A stretch of DNA of 64,000 bases from assembly GCF_009905375.1 (NCBI RefSeq), contig NC_133648.1:311938565-312002564 (forward strand). The letters run 5' to 3'. The position numbers were made by a program, and so were the translations under genes. The notes below the pieces were generated by a model. It was not told where the DNA came from. It made no database searches and saw nothing but the letters and a program-made list of their open reading frames with translations. The stretch comes from Apium graveolens. Lineage: Eukaryota; Streptophyta; Magnoliopsida; Apiales; Apiaceae. Shown piece by piece: positions 11,417-22,828 of this stretch (position 1 is the first letter of the stretch; every line of letters starts with the position of its first letter).

Positions 11417-11938
11417 TATATTATTCTTATAACTTAAATACATATATGATGGTTATACATGAGCTAAACTTTAACTATAGGACATATTCATAATTTTTAA
11501 TTAAAATGGGATATAATTATAAAGTGACCTATTAATCTTGGACATATTATACAAATTCCCAATACAAAATAGGGATTCAAAATTTCTATAACATCTTTTC
11601 GCAGACATTCTGATGTTAAAATTGTTGTATCAATGTTAAAGTGATAGCGGAAAAAAAGTGACTTCGTAAATATCACCTTTTTAATTAAATGGATAACGTC
11701 TTGTATATAATTGGGGACCGCTTTTAAGAAATTTCAAAATTTTAAACCCCGTCTGTTGTCATGAAATGTTAAACCCCTTTGAGTACTTTAATATCTATTT
11801 ACATTATAACAGGGAATATAGAATTCAAATGTCACAATAGGAAAAAAAATATTATGGCATTTCAAATTCACGATCTTTAAAGATTAAAATTAAAATTCAA
11901 TAGTACGAATATAAATATCATGCAAAAATAAGTAACCA
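11417..11938. other. Intergenic spacer
   Basis: AT-rich. I see no gene, terminal repeat or RNA. Confidence 0.6.
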
Positions 11939-11972
11939 CTAGCTTAAAACCCGTGCGATGCATGGATCGCAC
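11939..11972 (-). other. Helitron 3' terminus with hairpin
   Basis: Minus-strand stem GTGCGAT/ATCGCAC (11972-11966 with 11959-11953) and a six-base loop, then ten bases and terminal CTAG. In the rolling-circle model this hairpin is the transposition stop signal. Confidence 0.75.
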
Positions 11973-12968
11973 AGATTTTTTAATATTATATATATATTTA
12001 AGATATATTGAATTCAATTCTTAATTTTATTCATTTAAAATTTTAAATGATATGATTTCATTAGTAGACGTATATATTCATAATTTTTTAGAACATTTAA
12101 ACTTATTTAAAGTGATAGTATTGGTAAGGGGAAAATATTATTATAACAAAATTATTATTTTATTGAGGGTAAAAATATAATGTCTCCATTATATTGGGAC
12201 CTTAAAAAAATATTATTTTGGCATGGTGAATACTTAATCAATTAACTATAACTCTATCAAAGATATTTGAAAAAATACTATATTACTGATTGAACGATAT
12301 AATTTTATTGATAATTTTATGTGTATTTTTTAAAAAAATATTTATATTTTAATTAAAATTTGATTTTTTAAGTTAATATCAAGAGGATATGAATTATATT
12401 TAATTTAATATTAATTTGATTTATCTCGGGTCAGTGGTTTACATTATTTTATTTTAGCCTAATGCCCAATACACCAAACAAAGCAAACTAATTATTTTTA
12501 GTTTATTTTTATTTTTTTAAAGTCTGGATCAATAAGATAATGTTGTTTTAGATTAAATAGTTAGTATATATGATTTTATTTTTGTTGGTCGAATTGCAAT
12601 TTTATTTTAGTTTTGTGTTAGTGTGAATCAATTGTATAATATATTTTTTTATCCTGTATAAGTAAAATATAGGAGTATTATTTTGTTTATCCAAATTTAT
12701 TAGTATAATTTTTTAGGGAGATTGATAATATTATTATTTTATCTTAACCCGAGTCATCTTATATATCAGCTAAATTTTAAAAATTATATTTAGTCTGCTT
12801 AAATTTAATTTAGTCCGAAGTAATAAATTAGAAAAATATAAAACTCGATATGAATTAAAATTTAAATTGATAGAAGAAGTTAAATTTAATATAAATTATA
12901 ATGATATAGAGTTCGATATAAAATAGAATTGAAATTGGTAAAGTAATAGAGGTGTTGACGTCAATACC

Positions 12969-15900
12969 TGTGGCGCCCTCCAAACCCGGGTCAGAAGTTT
13001 GGGGTCCACAACACATAAACAAAATATAACCTATATATGAAATATTATTTGCAATGACCCTGCTTTACATAACCACGGATCGCAACAGGTTAAAGTATGA
13101 AAATAAGCCACAATCTTAACCTTTATTACAACGTACCAAATCCCAACTCATTTAACTTACAACTGATAATAAAATTATTCTTACAATCTTACTATCTCAC
13201 TACCTCCATAAGCTTCTGCTAGCTCGAACCAACTCAATCGGGAATCCTAGCTCGTACATTGAACTGGGAAACCTCGCTATCAACCGTATCCCTTTTTAAC
13301 TGTAGAATACATAAAAAGATTCGCAAGAGTGAGCTAACTAGCTCGGCAAGTCATAATAACGATAAGTGAGGTTAAACAATGATCAAGTGAGATTATTCAG
13401 ATGAATCAAGTTTCTTTTTAACTAATCGTTAGAATTGGATATTCATTTTAAGTTATAAAACCAAGGTTAGGCTGCTGATCAGTCACGCACTAACCCCGAG
13501 CAAAGAACACAGCACTGCTCTAATTACTGGATCCAAGGCACACATTGGCCTAATTCGACCACGAATCTGGTCCACATAAGAAAACTATCCAATTCTAAAA
13601 CAATTCAGTATAATAAACAATGTAATTCAATAAGCAAGATCATAATCCACATTGATAAAGCATTTGTACAAAAGCGTAATGCGATTCATGAGTATCATAA
13701 GGGTATATCAAGGTATGTACGAGAAACGGTTTTTAACCTGTAAAAAGATCATGTATGAGACAAATAATGGTTTTTCAGGGTATAGTTCTTTGAGGTTTTA
13801 AAGAATGGTTGAAGTATAAAAGTTTATGTGTTTTCAAACAATTTTGTTTCAGTGTTTGGTGTTTGGTAGTTATACATTTAGGAAGTAGTATCATATTTGG
13901 GTGGTTTGGTATCTGAAAATCAATAAAGGATGGTTTACAAAGAATAAGGATTATGGCTCAAGATCAAGAGAAATCAGGATTCAAGCTTAAATAGTTTAAA
14001 AACACTTGCAATACAAAACATGAGTTGTTTTAAATAATAACGACATGTTATGAAACAGTTCGAAAATAATTGCAATATATCTTGAAGAAAAGTTCGGAAG
14101 TACTTGCCTTACAAGGCTTTACAACTACTATTGATCAATTCTGAGCCGACTTTGCTGTTCAGGCTCTAACGTCCAACCACTAGATCCCATTGGATTCGAT
14201 TTCGACACTCAGGTCTTCCTGTTGAAACTCTACTGAGCTCGTCGACTGACCATTAGGTTATCTTTAGTCCATCGTCCACTTTCAGGTTCTCGACTATAAC
14301 CTACAGGGTCGAAATACCCTACGTTAGACGTCTAGGTATGCTTGACATATCCTCGATACTAATTCTTACCCAACGATATTCAAACCCGACTCCTAATTAT
14401 TCATATTAGAATAACACATAAAACAATTAGGGTTCACATCCTCGAAATCGATCCAGTGTTTATTTTCAGAAAATACGTATACTCGTCATTTTATGAAATT
14501 AGGGTTACTGTGTTTTGATCAAAACATACAACACAACATACACTCAGGTTCTGTATAAAACATACATATATGTATTTACTTATACTCGCTCGACGTCCCG
14601 ATAATCCTCAGATACGCTCCCGTATTTCCGTAGTTCGATTTTCCCGGAAATCGGGCAGCGTCCCTTTTGTTTATCGGACTACCCGTCGAAACATCAATCG
14701 ACGTCAATTCAATAACGACAATCCAATTCATAATAACCACAATTCCAATCCTCGGTTTAACCCAACAATCAATCCAATCACAATTTGTCAACTAAACTAC
14801 GTACTCGACTTAATGTAAAATCAAATTCTTGTTTCAAAAATAATTTTACGAATCAGTTGATTTATTTTATGAAAAATTAGGACTCAGAATAAATTCATCA
14901 CCGTCCACCGTCGACTCACCGAAGTTCACCGTCGACGGCAGTAAAATTTATTGGTGCCCGATACGTGTCGGGTTTCCAAATAAATTCCACCGATTAGTTT
15001 TTATAATTTTTCGCACAGAAATCATTTTTATTTCACGAATTTAATTAAATCATTTCCTGCAGAAAATAATATAATCAGTAAAAATTCTCACAACCAGCGC
15101 GTGTAATCACGCACACCAAATCAACAATTGAACAAAGTTACGCAGAACAGGACGGAAGGAACCAGTAGCAAAGTGGTTATACGGCGGCCGCATAACGGCA
15201 CCGCCGCCTGCACACAACACCGAACACACATCACACACCCAATATGAAACACGCACTGATATACACACATATATACATACGTGTATATAGAAATAAAACA
15301 AATTCAGCCGAGACTACCAAGACTCGCCGGAATAAAATGGCGGCTCACCGGAAACGGAATTTAAGGAGCATCCGTGAATCGAAGCAGGGAGGACAGAGAT
15401 GAAGCCGAGATAAAGCCAACATAGAGAAGTTATTCGTTTGAGAGAGACAAAATTCAGAGAGAGATTAACGCGAAAGAGAGAGAGCAACAAACCCCCAAAG
15501 TGAAAGATGTGTGTGTTTTGTTCTGTTTATCCCTCTTGTTAGCCAACAGCAACCGCCACGTGTCTCTGAAATTTGATACGTGTCCCTTTCTTTTTATAAG
15601 AACTGGACACGTACCCCTGATCTTCTCGTAATTAAATTTTAACTCGATTTCTTTCTAAATTTAACGAGTAAAATACGATTGAAAACTCAACAGAGAAATA
15701 TAATTAAAATACCAAAGTTATCGGAGTACTTAAATACTGATAAAATATAAACCTCATAATTTTTAAATAAATTCTGAAACACCACTTATTTCTGCATTTA
15801 ACAATTAATGAACCAAGCTGCACTTAAAATAAATGCAGAAAATCACAAAAATAGTCTATAAATGTTATAAATATTCCGAAGTTTATAAAAACATAAATTT

Positions 15901-16426
15901 TGAAATGTTAAGACAATTTCTAAAACACACTTTATACCCGCTTTTAACAAATAACCGAAACAACGCGCGGGTGAAATTAATCCCGAAAATTTCCAAAATA
16001 ATTTTAAAATTCTCGAAATATTTTTAACTTAAATAAATATGAAATTCATAATTTTTGAAGAATTCTAGAGTTAAATATGTATTTTACAAATAAAAGTAAT
16101 CAGAAGATCATTTAAGGATAAATAATTAATAAAATATTGATTTCTCAATTTTATAAAATCCTAAAAATAATTATTGTAATTATAAAATCATAAAAATAAT
16201 TTCAGAGACACTTTAAATATTTATACAAATAAAGTTGCATTAAATCCACTTTAAAAGTGGAACAATTCAATACAATTCCTTAATTAATCACGCGAACAAC
16301 CCGGTTCGTCATAAATCACAACTTAATCAAACAACACATGGCGATAAAACCAATACCCATATTTTATTTAATAATTTCCATAAAAATCACATATTTAAAT
16401 AATTCGAAAACACACGGGTCGTTATA
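12969..16426 (-). repeat. Solo LTR of a Gypsy element, about 3.46 kb
   Basis: On the minus strand it starts TATAACGACCCGTGTG (TG changed to TA) and ends GGAGGGCGCCACA. The flanks are ATACC (12964-12968) and ATATC (16427-16431), a 5-bp target duplication with one C-to-T difference. There is no primer site, gag or pol, so it is a solo LTR left by recombination between the two LTRs of a full element. The length and the TGTAACGACCC-type start recall large-LTR Del/Tekay chromoviruses; that assignment is inference. It contains GA-rich and CA-rich tracts near 15380-15490 and several short spurious frames. Confidence 0.75.
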
Positions 16427-16754
16427 ATATCAATTAGAATTGGAATTGATCGACCCAGTAATTAGTATTAAATAATTTAATAAGAGTAATTACATAATTT
16501 CAGCAAGTACTGATCGACCAACTACCAATCTTTTAATTTTTCGTCAATTATAATATAGTATAGATGCAAATGTTTAAATATTTTTTTTTTATTTTTGATC
16601 GGTCACTTTGTAATAAAAATAATTGTTCAATCTTCGTTGTATATCTCTTCTATATATAATAAGAGAACATTGTTATGATATTCATGAGATTAAAAAGTCT
16701 CATTAAAATAATTAATTTACCCATGTACTTTAAATTTATATAAAAGAGGTTATT

Positions 16755-16815
16755 GTGAGGAATTGAACCGGACTCTTTACATTCACAAGCACATCACCTT
16801 ACCACTACACCACAC
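16755..16815 (-). other. tRNA-like block with A- and B-box motifs
   Basis: Minus strand reads GTGTGGTGTAGTGGTAAGG, resembling a pol III A box, and about 30 bases later GGTTCAATTCC, resembling a B box, ending CTCAC, which could pair with the GTGTGG start. At 61 nt with a weak T stem it is too short and too degenerate for a functional tRNA. It looks like a tRNA-derived remnant, possibly of a SINE, just inside the 5' end of the Helitron. Confidence 0.4.
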
Positions 16816-17169
16816 TATTACTTACGTTTTTTTATCGTACACATAATATGCGAGTGTCGTGAATAGCGACAATTTATTTAACTTTAAATATGATTACTAA
16901 AATATTTGTAGAGTTAATTTTGAACAATTGAATTTGAGATATAAAGTTAAACATAGTACATAAACGGATCATTCCCTTATTTATTAAACAATTTTAATTT
17001 GAAAAGTATGTCTGATACATTTTTAATATATATTTTTTAATAAAAAATAAATTATACATATAATTAATTTTTTTATATGTTGAAAACAGATAAACTTATA
17101 TAAATAATATATATGTGTACTACATATTTAGATAAGTTATAATTAGTGTATTTCGATTTATTTTGAATT

Positions 17170-17690
17170 CAAAATTAGAACTTGACCCATTTTTCAAAAA
17201 ATACTTGAAATTTGACTAAATGACCTGCCTGCAAATGCCACGTCACTACCTAGGTTTAATTTAAATTACGAGTTCGACTAGAAAATCTTACCAACAAAGA
17301 AAAGATTTGTGATATCTTATGTTGTAAAAATTAATATCTTTGAAATTTTTATAGAATCAAGTCAATTGATAATATGTATTAAAATTACTGGCTTCAAAAT
17401 TAGAATTTTACTTATGTTGAAAAAAATACTCGAAATTTGACTACATGACCCAGCCGAAAATACATCATCACTATCTATGTTTAATAAATTTAGACTACGA
17501 GCTCGACGAGAATATCTTACCAATAAGGATAAATTTTATAATATTTTATATTAATAAAAATTAATATTTTTGAGATCTTTATTCGATCAAGTCAATTGAT
17601 ATTAAGTATCAAAATTACTAACTGACTGATTTTATATTATTACATCTGGAATTGACCCAATATTTAAATATATTCAAAATTTGACATGAG
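17170..17690 (+). repeat. Degenerate tandem duplication, period about 225 bp
   Basis: The segment from 17170 (CAAAATTAGAACTTGACC) recurs at 17395 (CAAAATTAGAATTTTACT), with shared blocks such as GAAATTTGACTA, TCTTACCAA and AGTCAATTGATA. A third partial copy starts near 17650. Divergence is high, so the duplication is old. Confidence 0.65.
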
Positions 17691-18471
17691 ATATCACAAG
17701 CTCCGTTAAAACAACGAAGATATACTAGATCAATTTATTTATTAATTTTTCACTTTAAAAAAATTAGGGTTTAAAATATTATTCAATGATGGTGAATTTA
17801 TAAAGAGGTGCTCCTAAAGTACTATTTTTTCATTCTCTTTAGAAAAAATTAAACTACAAATATAAAGTAAAATTAATAATTTTGATTAACATATTATTTT
17901 AAAAATGATAAGAAATTTGATGCTTCTTCTTAAAAAAATAGTTTATTTATTGCATTATTTAATTAAAGATATATTTATATTTAAATATTTATAAGATAAA
18001 TCCTAAATTTTATATTATTTAATTTGATATGGTTATTATAAGTAATCATATACATAAAGTCCATTTTTTTGTATAGTTCCGGAGTCCAAAATCCTAACTT
18101 TATATTACAATCCAATCTAATGGTTCAGATTTTATGTTTCTAATAATTTAAAAACTAAAATAATAAACTACATGATATAAACGTATGTTATGGTGTTGTA
18201 TCATTAATGTTCAGCAAGTTGAATATTTACGTGTTCTACAACGTGTGAATACGTATGTTTTTCAAACTGATCATGTTCTATGAAATCATATGTTCTGCAA
18301 TATTTAACTTGTCAAATGTATGAGATTTGCAAGATATTTATTAAAATAGTGATATTTGTAGAACATGATTCACATGATAATACGTTTTACAAAAAAAAAT
18401 ATTATTTTACTTGCAGAACATATATGAACTCCCGTACTCAACTAAAAAAAGGACTCAATAGATCATAACTC

Positions 18472-18497
18472 ATATATATATATATATATATATATAT
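18472..18497. repeat. (AT)n microsatellite
   Basis: Thirteen uninterrupted AT units. Confidence 0.9.
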
Positions 18498-20111
18498 CTT
18501 GAAAATTATAGAATTCAATATTTTAAAAAATATATATTTAAAATTAGCAATAATAAATTTACAAAAAAATATTTAGTGTTGGAAAATATTGTACAGCTAT
18601 TTTGAATTATTTGAAAAAATGTTAAAAGTATAATATATTGTACTATTTGATTTAATCCATGTTATACTATCAAAAAAAATTAGTCGATATTTTGAAAGGA
18701 TTAACGAGTTCAACTAATATTTTAAAAAAATCATCAAATTGAAAATATTTAATTTTAGAAAAATAATATACAATGTTATCAAGTTACTATAAAAAGAAAT
18801 ATTAGAATCATAAATGAAACAAACTTCAAAATTATTTGAATGATGGTATTAGTATAAATTTATCTTCAGATTCTTGGAAAAAAACTTCTGAATATCAGTA
18901 GTTAGTCTTTACGATATATGAATTATTTTTATGTTACATCAATGGATGATTCTCTGTTGAGTAAAAATAGATATTGTTTGATTGTTAGTGCTACTACGAC
19001 TACGATATATAAATAATTGTAATTTATTTATTAGATAATTATAATATTTAAATAATCATAAATACTTGTTATTTGAGTAATTTACTGAAGAACAATTAGT
19101 TATATACATGACCAAGATATCTAGCATATAAATAAACGAGACCAACATAATTTACTCAAAAATATAATAATTAATAATTTACACACATACACACACATTT
19201 GACTTTATCTTTACCAATATTAAAAGATTCAATTTTAATGGTGTATTTCAGAGTTACTGATATATATACTAGAAGAAAATAACAAAAGTCTTTTATGTTC
19301 TGAAAATAAGAATCATCAATTAAGTTTAAGTTTTTTTTAATGTTTTAAAAACTAAATAGATTATGTCAATTTTAATTTATGAACTGACAATTATCTAACA
19401 TCTTATAAAATTAACTTTATATAATAGAGAGGATTTAAAGCTAAGTACACCACCGAGATCAACTTTAGTTAATGAATTAAGATATTAGCAATGATATTAA
19501 ATCAACATTAAGGTTGAATTAAAAAAATAACATTTTCCTTAAAAAATAAACTTATATTAATTGCAATGTAAATTCTACTTTGTTGAATATTACGATTGCA
19601 TGTCTTGACCACTTTAATTATACATTACTAATCCTTTTAAATTAAGCAAGATAATTGTAAATTAGTAATGACTTTAGTAATAAAATATCTCATTACTCAG
19701 GGTTTATTTGACCAAAACAATTTACTCGACTATGCAATATACATATATGTTAATTTTTAGTTTCTTTTTACAAACATATTGACAATATTTGATGAATTAA
19801 CTTCAATCATTTCCTTTTACATGTACAGTGACTACCCTGCTTGTATTCATTTAGTAAATACAAATTACACGACCTAAGTAAGAAAATATGTATTCTGATT
19901 AATGAGATATATTAAAAACGTTATGCACGTTATTAATGTTTTACATGAAAATCTTACACATTGATAGATACTCAACTTGTATTTAATATGTTTAAGACGT
20001 TATACAATATTTATTAATAAGAAAACGATCAAGAATTTGACTAATATAATTGTATGGTGTACAAAAAAAATCTAGAAAATGACCCGTGCCTCGCACGGGT
20101 TATTATGCTAG

Positions 20112-20344
20112 TATTACATAATAAAATAAAATAATTATAAAATTAATATAATACTAGTTGAATTTACATGGAATTTTTTCTATAATTATATTTGACATAA
20201 TCTTCACATAGTTACGATTAGGTCATGGAAAAATATTCGATGTGATTTTAGGCCGCACTAATAGAAAAAATTTCTATTATAATCATACCCATATAATGTT
20301 AGGGTGAAAATGTCTCTTTTTTTAAACAAATGTATTTGCATATA
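20112..20344. other. Spacer between Helitron and LINE remnant
   Basis: AT-rich sequence with no recognisable gene or repeat terminus. It may be the 3' non-coding part of the minus-strand LINE. Confidence 0.4.
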
Positions 20345-20675
20345 TCAAATCTCTTCCAAAGCTAGATTACAAGCAATTAAGTATAGAGCAATAAGATGCC
20401 AATCCGAAATACCTAACATAAAATATATAGCCTTTGCAACTAAGTAGGTGCCACTATTAGCATATCTATGTGCAAAATTGACTAACACTTTATCAAAGTG
20501 TTTAAGTAATTTTTTACGATCATTCACAATTGTATGAAACATAGAATTGCATTGATTCCTATTTACTACATCTTCGAGAAGCTTAGCATCGGACTCGAAT
20601 ATGCACTTACTTTTATTTTGGTTTATTATTGATGATAAAACTTCCTTCAAACTCAAAACTTTTGTTATTCTAGGT
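20345..20675 (-). pseudogene. LINE RNase H domain, C-terminal part
   Basis: The minus-strand frame (MSLKEVLSSI onward) shows the C-terminal half of the RNase H-like domain that ends plant LINE ORF2: an ESDAKLLEDVVNR block, a NDRKKLLKHFDKVLVNFAHR strand-helix block, and ANSGTYLVAKAIYFM, where family members read ANxxAHxLAKAA. The N-terminal half of the same domain is about 8 kb away at 28759 onward, because other elements inserted between. This is the most 3' LINE piece in the window. Only the helix-strand framework is readable here. Confidence 0.7.
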
Positions 20676-20677
20676 TA

Positions 20678-20850
20678 CGGTTGAACATTGATAAAGTAAT
20701 AATCAATAAAGTAATAATCTCGCTAAAATAATATTTTTCTCCGGTCCCAACATAATGGACACTATGTATATTTATTCTCGATAAATTAATACACTCGCTA
20801 AAATAATATATTTTTGGTACCAACCATATTAATTTAAAGAGGTTTAACTG
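20678..20850. mobile_element. 173-bp MITE with TA target sites
   Basis: Ends CGGTTGAACATTG and TTTAAAGAGGTTTAACTG are imperfect inverted repeats flanked by TA at 20676-20677 and 20851-20852. The interior contains two copies of CTCGCTAAAATAATAT. LINE-like sequence resumes on the right for about ten bases (20853-20862). Confidence 0.6.
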
Positions 20851-20862
20851 TATTGTCTTCCT

Positions 20863-21422
20863 TAGGGGTGAGAAAAAAAATCAAAAAACCTAATTGAAAT
20901 CGAAAAAATCCGAAAATAACCGTAATTGAACTGAATCGATGAAACGATTTGGTAAAGGTTACGGTTTCACCCCTGTAATCGAACCAAAAAACCGAACCGC
21001 TCATATTACTTTTTGATATTTAATATTATATATATATAATTATTATATATGCATTTATTTATTTTATACAGAGTATTTGAAACTTATACCACACTTATAT
21101 TAATATTTAAAAAATGTTATGCCAAAGGGTACTGTGAACTACAATCATTGATTTAAAAATGCTATTATGTAGTGGCATTTATAAAGCTGCAGTGGTACTT
21201 AAATTCACATATACCATGTCAGTAGTAGCAAAATAGTATATAATATTTTTTTGCTGATGAATTCTCAAAAAGTAAAATTAAACTTATGAAATATTCTTAG
21301 TATTATATTAAATAATTTATTTAAAAAAATAAATATCAACAAACAGTTACCCGACCCGATAATAACCGTTCTGAGTGGTTCAGTTAAGATTAATACCTAA
21401 AAATTGAATTGATCCGACATGT
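20863..21422. mobile_element. hAT-like MITE remnant, interrupted by element 1
   Basis: Begins TAGGGGTGAGAAAAAA and carries AACCGAACC/GGTTCGGTT-like subterminal motifs (near 20985-21000 and 21358-21395). It is cut at 21422 by element 1. The other end probably lies at about 28758 (ATGTGCAG), where LINE sequence resumes. The expected CCCCTA terminus is not seen there, so the right end is eroded. Confidence 0.45.
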
Positions 21423-22732
21423 TGAAAGGCATATGTCATAACCTATTTGTTTATTCGAGGATTTAACTCAATTCAAATAAGAATGTAACAAGTAAATAGT
21501 GGATCTACCGTCAAAGAGATCTCGCAAAGTAACATCTGTCAAAGGATTTAGAAACAAGGTTCATCTACAGACTTGAGGAATTAATTCACTGGAAGAAGTT
21601 CAAGAAATTGATCAAGCCTCAGTGATATAAATCAAGGTTGTGGATTTAATCAAGTGACAGAGATCTCGTCAGGGTATCAAAGAATTACAAGGATTTAATC
21701 TGAAGAAAATCAAGTATCAAAGTCAAGACATGAAGAAACGTCACAGAAGTTAGTCACTCATGAACCAGACACTACATCGAGTGTCAACATTGAAGTGGTG
21801 TAATTGATTCATAATTTTCAGTGATTTTCAGAAGATTTGTAGAAGAATGGTTGCTGCTCAAGATTAGTATTAATTCTCTATTAATTAATTAAGTCATATA
21901 ATTTAATTAAGAAAATAAATTATATCTGCAAAGATTAATTTATTGATTAATTGGATTAATTGGTTAATTAATTCTGAATTAATATTATGCATTTTTCAGA
22001 AATGATTTTGAATTAATATTCAAGATTAAATCAGCAAGACAAATATTTGAACTAGTATGACAATTGGATTGTCATACCGAAAGTCTTTCCAAGCCTCTTT
22101 AGATAGTCCTACCGAAAGTTACACTGGGAGGAGGATTGTCTTGCTAGTTCATTCTGATAGTCTTGCTAGTTCATTCTGATAGTCTTGCTAGTTCATTTGA
22201 TTGTCATACCGAAAGTCTTGCTGAGCTCAGGATTGTCTTGCCAGTTCATTTTCAGTTATGTTGAATGAATTAAAAAGAAGAAAAGTAGCAGAAACCAATA
22301 TACAGAACATAAGTCAACAAACAAGAACTCAACAGAAAAGAGAAGCAAAATATTTCATCCTTCATCTGCAAAATTCAAGATCACAATTTCTAACTAGTAA
22401 AGTTAAATCCAAACCACTAGAAATCATTATCTTGTTCTTGTGTAACTATCTAGCGGATCAAAATCCCTAGAACTTAATCTCAAATTGCGTTTAACATTTG
22501 AATCTTTTTATTACAAAAATAGAAAAAATTCATGTCGAATTTATTCTAGATTTGTGATAATTAATTTGAGATTAATTCCTTGTAATCGATAAAGTTGTTG
22601 TAACACCTTTCAAGTTTAATAATATTCTTATTTAACTTGAATTTTGTTTCACATTTTTATTCCGCATTTAATTCGATTATTCGGTACGGTTTGTATTCAA
22701 CCCCCCTTCTACAAACACATTGGGACCTAACA
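21423..22732 (+). repeat. Element 1 5' LTR
   Basis: Starts TGAAAGGCATATGTCATA, ends GGGACCTAACA. Between 22060 and 22260 it has an array of GATTGTCATACCGAAAGTC and GTCTTGCTAGTTCATT units, the latter three times in tandem with a 22-bp period. A 70-codon frame at 22258-22470 is present in both LTRs but shows no sign of being a gene. Confidence 0.95.
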
Positions 22733-22734
22733 AT

Positions 22735-22746
22735 TGGTATCAGAGC
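22735..22746 (+). other. Element 1 primer-binding site
   Basis: TGGTATCAGAGC, complementary to the 3' end of initiator methionine tRNA, two bases after the LTR. Confidence 0.9.
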
Positions 22747-22828
22747 CTTCTGATTAACGAACAAATCAAGATCCTAGACTTTTGTGATTTTTCAACTCCT
22801 TGAATTTTTATTTATTCAAAAATTCATA

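Larger units (their letters stand above)
11939..16564 (-). mobile_element. Non-autonomous Helitron (minus strand), split by a solo LTR
   Basis: On the minus strand the element starts TCTATACTATATTATAATTG at 16564, preceded by A, and ends in CTAG at 11942-11939 followed by T. A 7-bp stem hairpin lies ten bases before the CTAG. These are the hallmarks of Helitrons: 5' TC, 3' hairpin plus CTRR, and insertion between A and T without target duplication. Removing the 3.46-kb solo LTR and its duplicated 5 bp leaves about 1.16 kb with no Rep/helicase, so it would depend on an autonomous relative. Confidence 0.65.
16644..20111 (+). mobile_element. Non-autonomous Helitron (plus strand), about 3.5 kb
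   Basis: The 3' end is diagnostic: stem ACCCGTGC/GCACGGGT (20082-20089, 20093-20100), seven bases, then CTAG at 20108-20111 followed by T. The likely 5' end is TCTCTTCTATATATAATA at 16644, preceded by A; a start at 16649 is also possible. The interior has no open frame of note. It carries a tRNA-like block, a duplicated 225-bp segment and an AT microsatellite. Confidence 0.6.

Noticed and set aside
14570..15301. Short frames around 14570-14818 and 15107-15301
   Set aside because: They lie inside the solo LTR and show no conserved protein.
18280..18468. 62-codon frame in the plus-strand Helitron
   Set aside because: AT-rich chance frame with no similarity to Rep, helicase or any captured gene.
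22258..22470. 70-codon frame repeated at 28274-28486
   Set aside because: Identical position in both LTRs of element 1; it is conserved because LTRs are copies, not because it encodes a protein.
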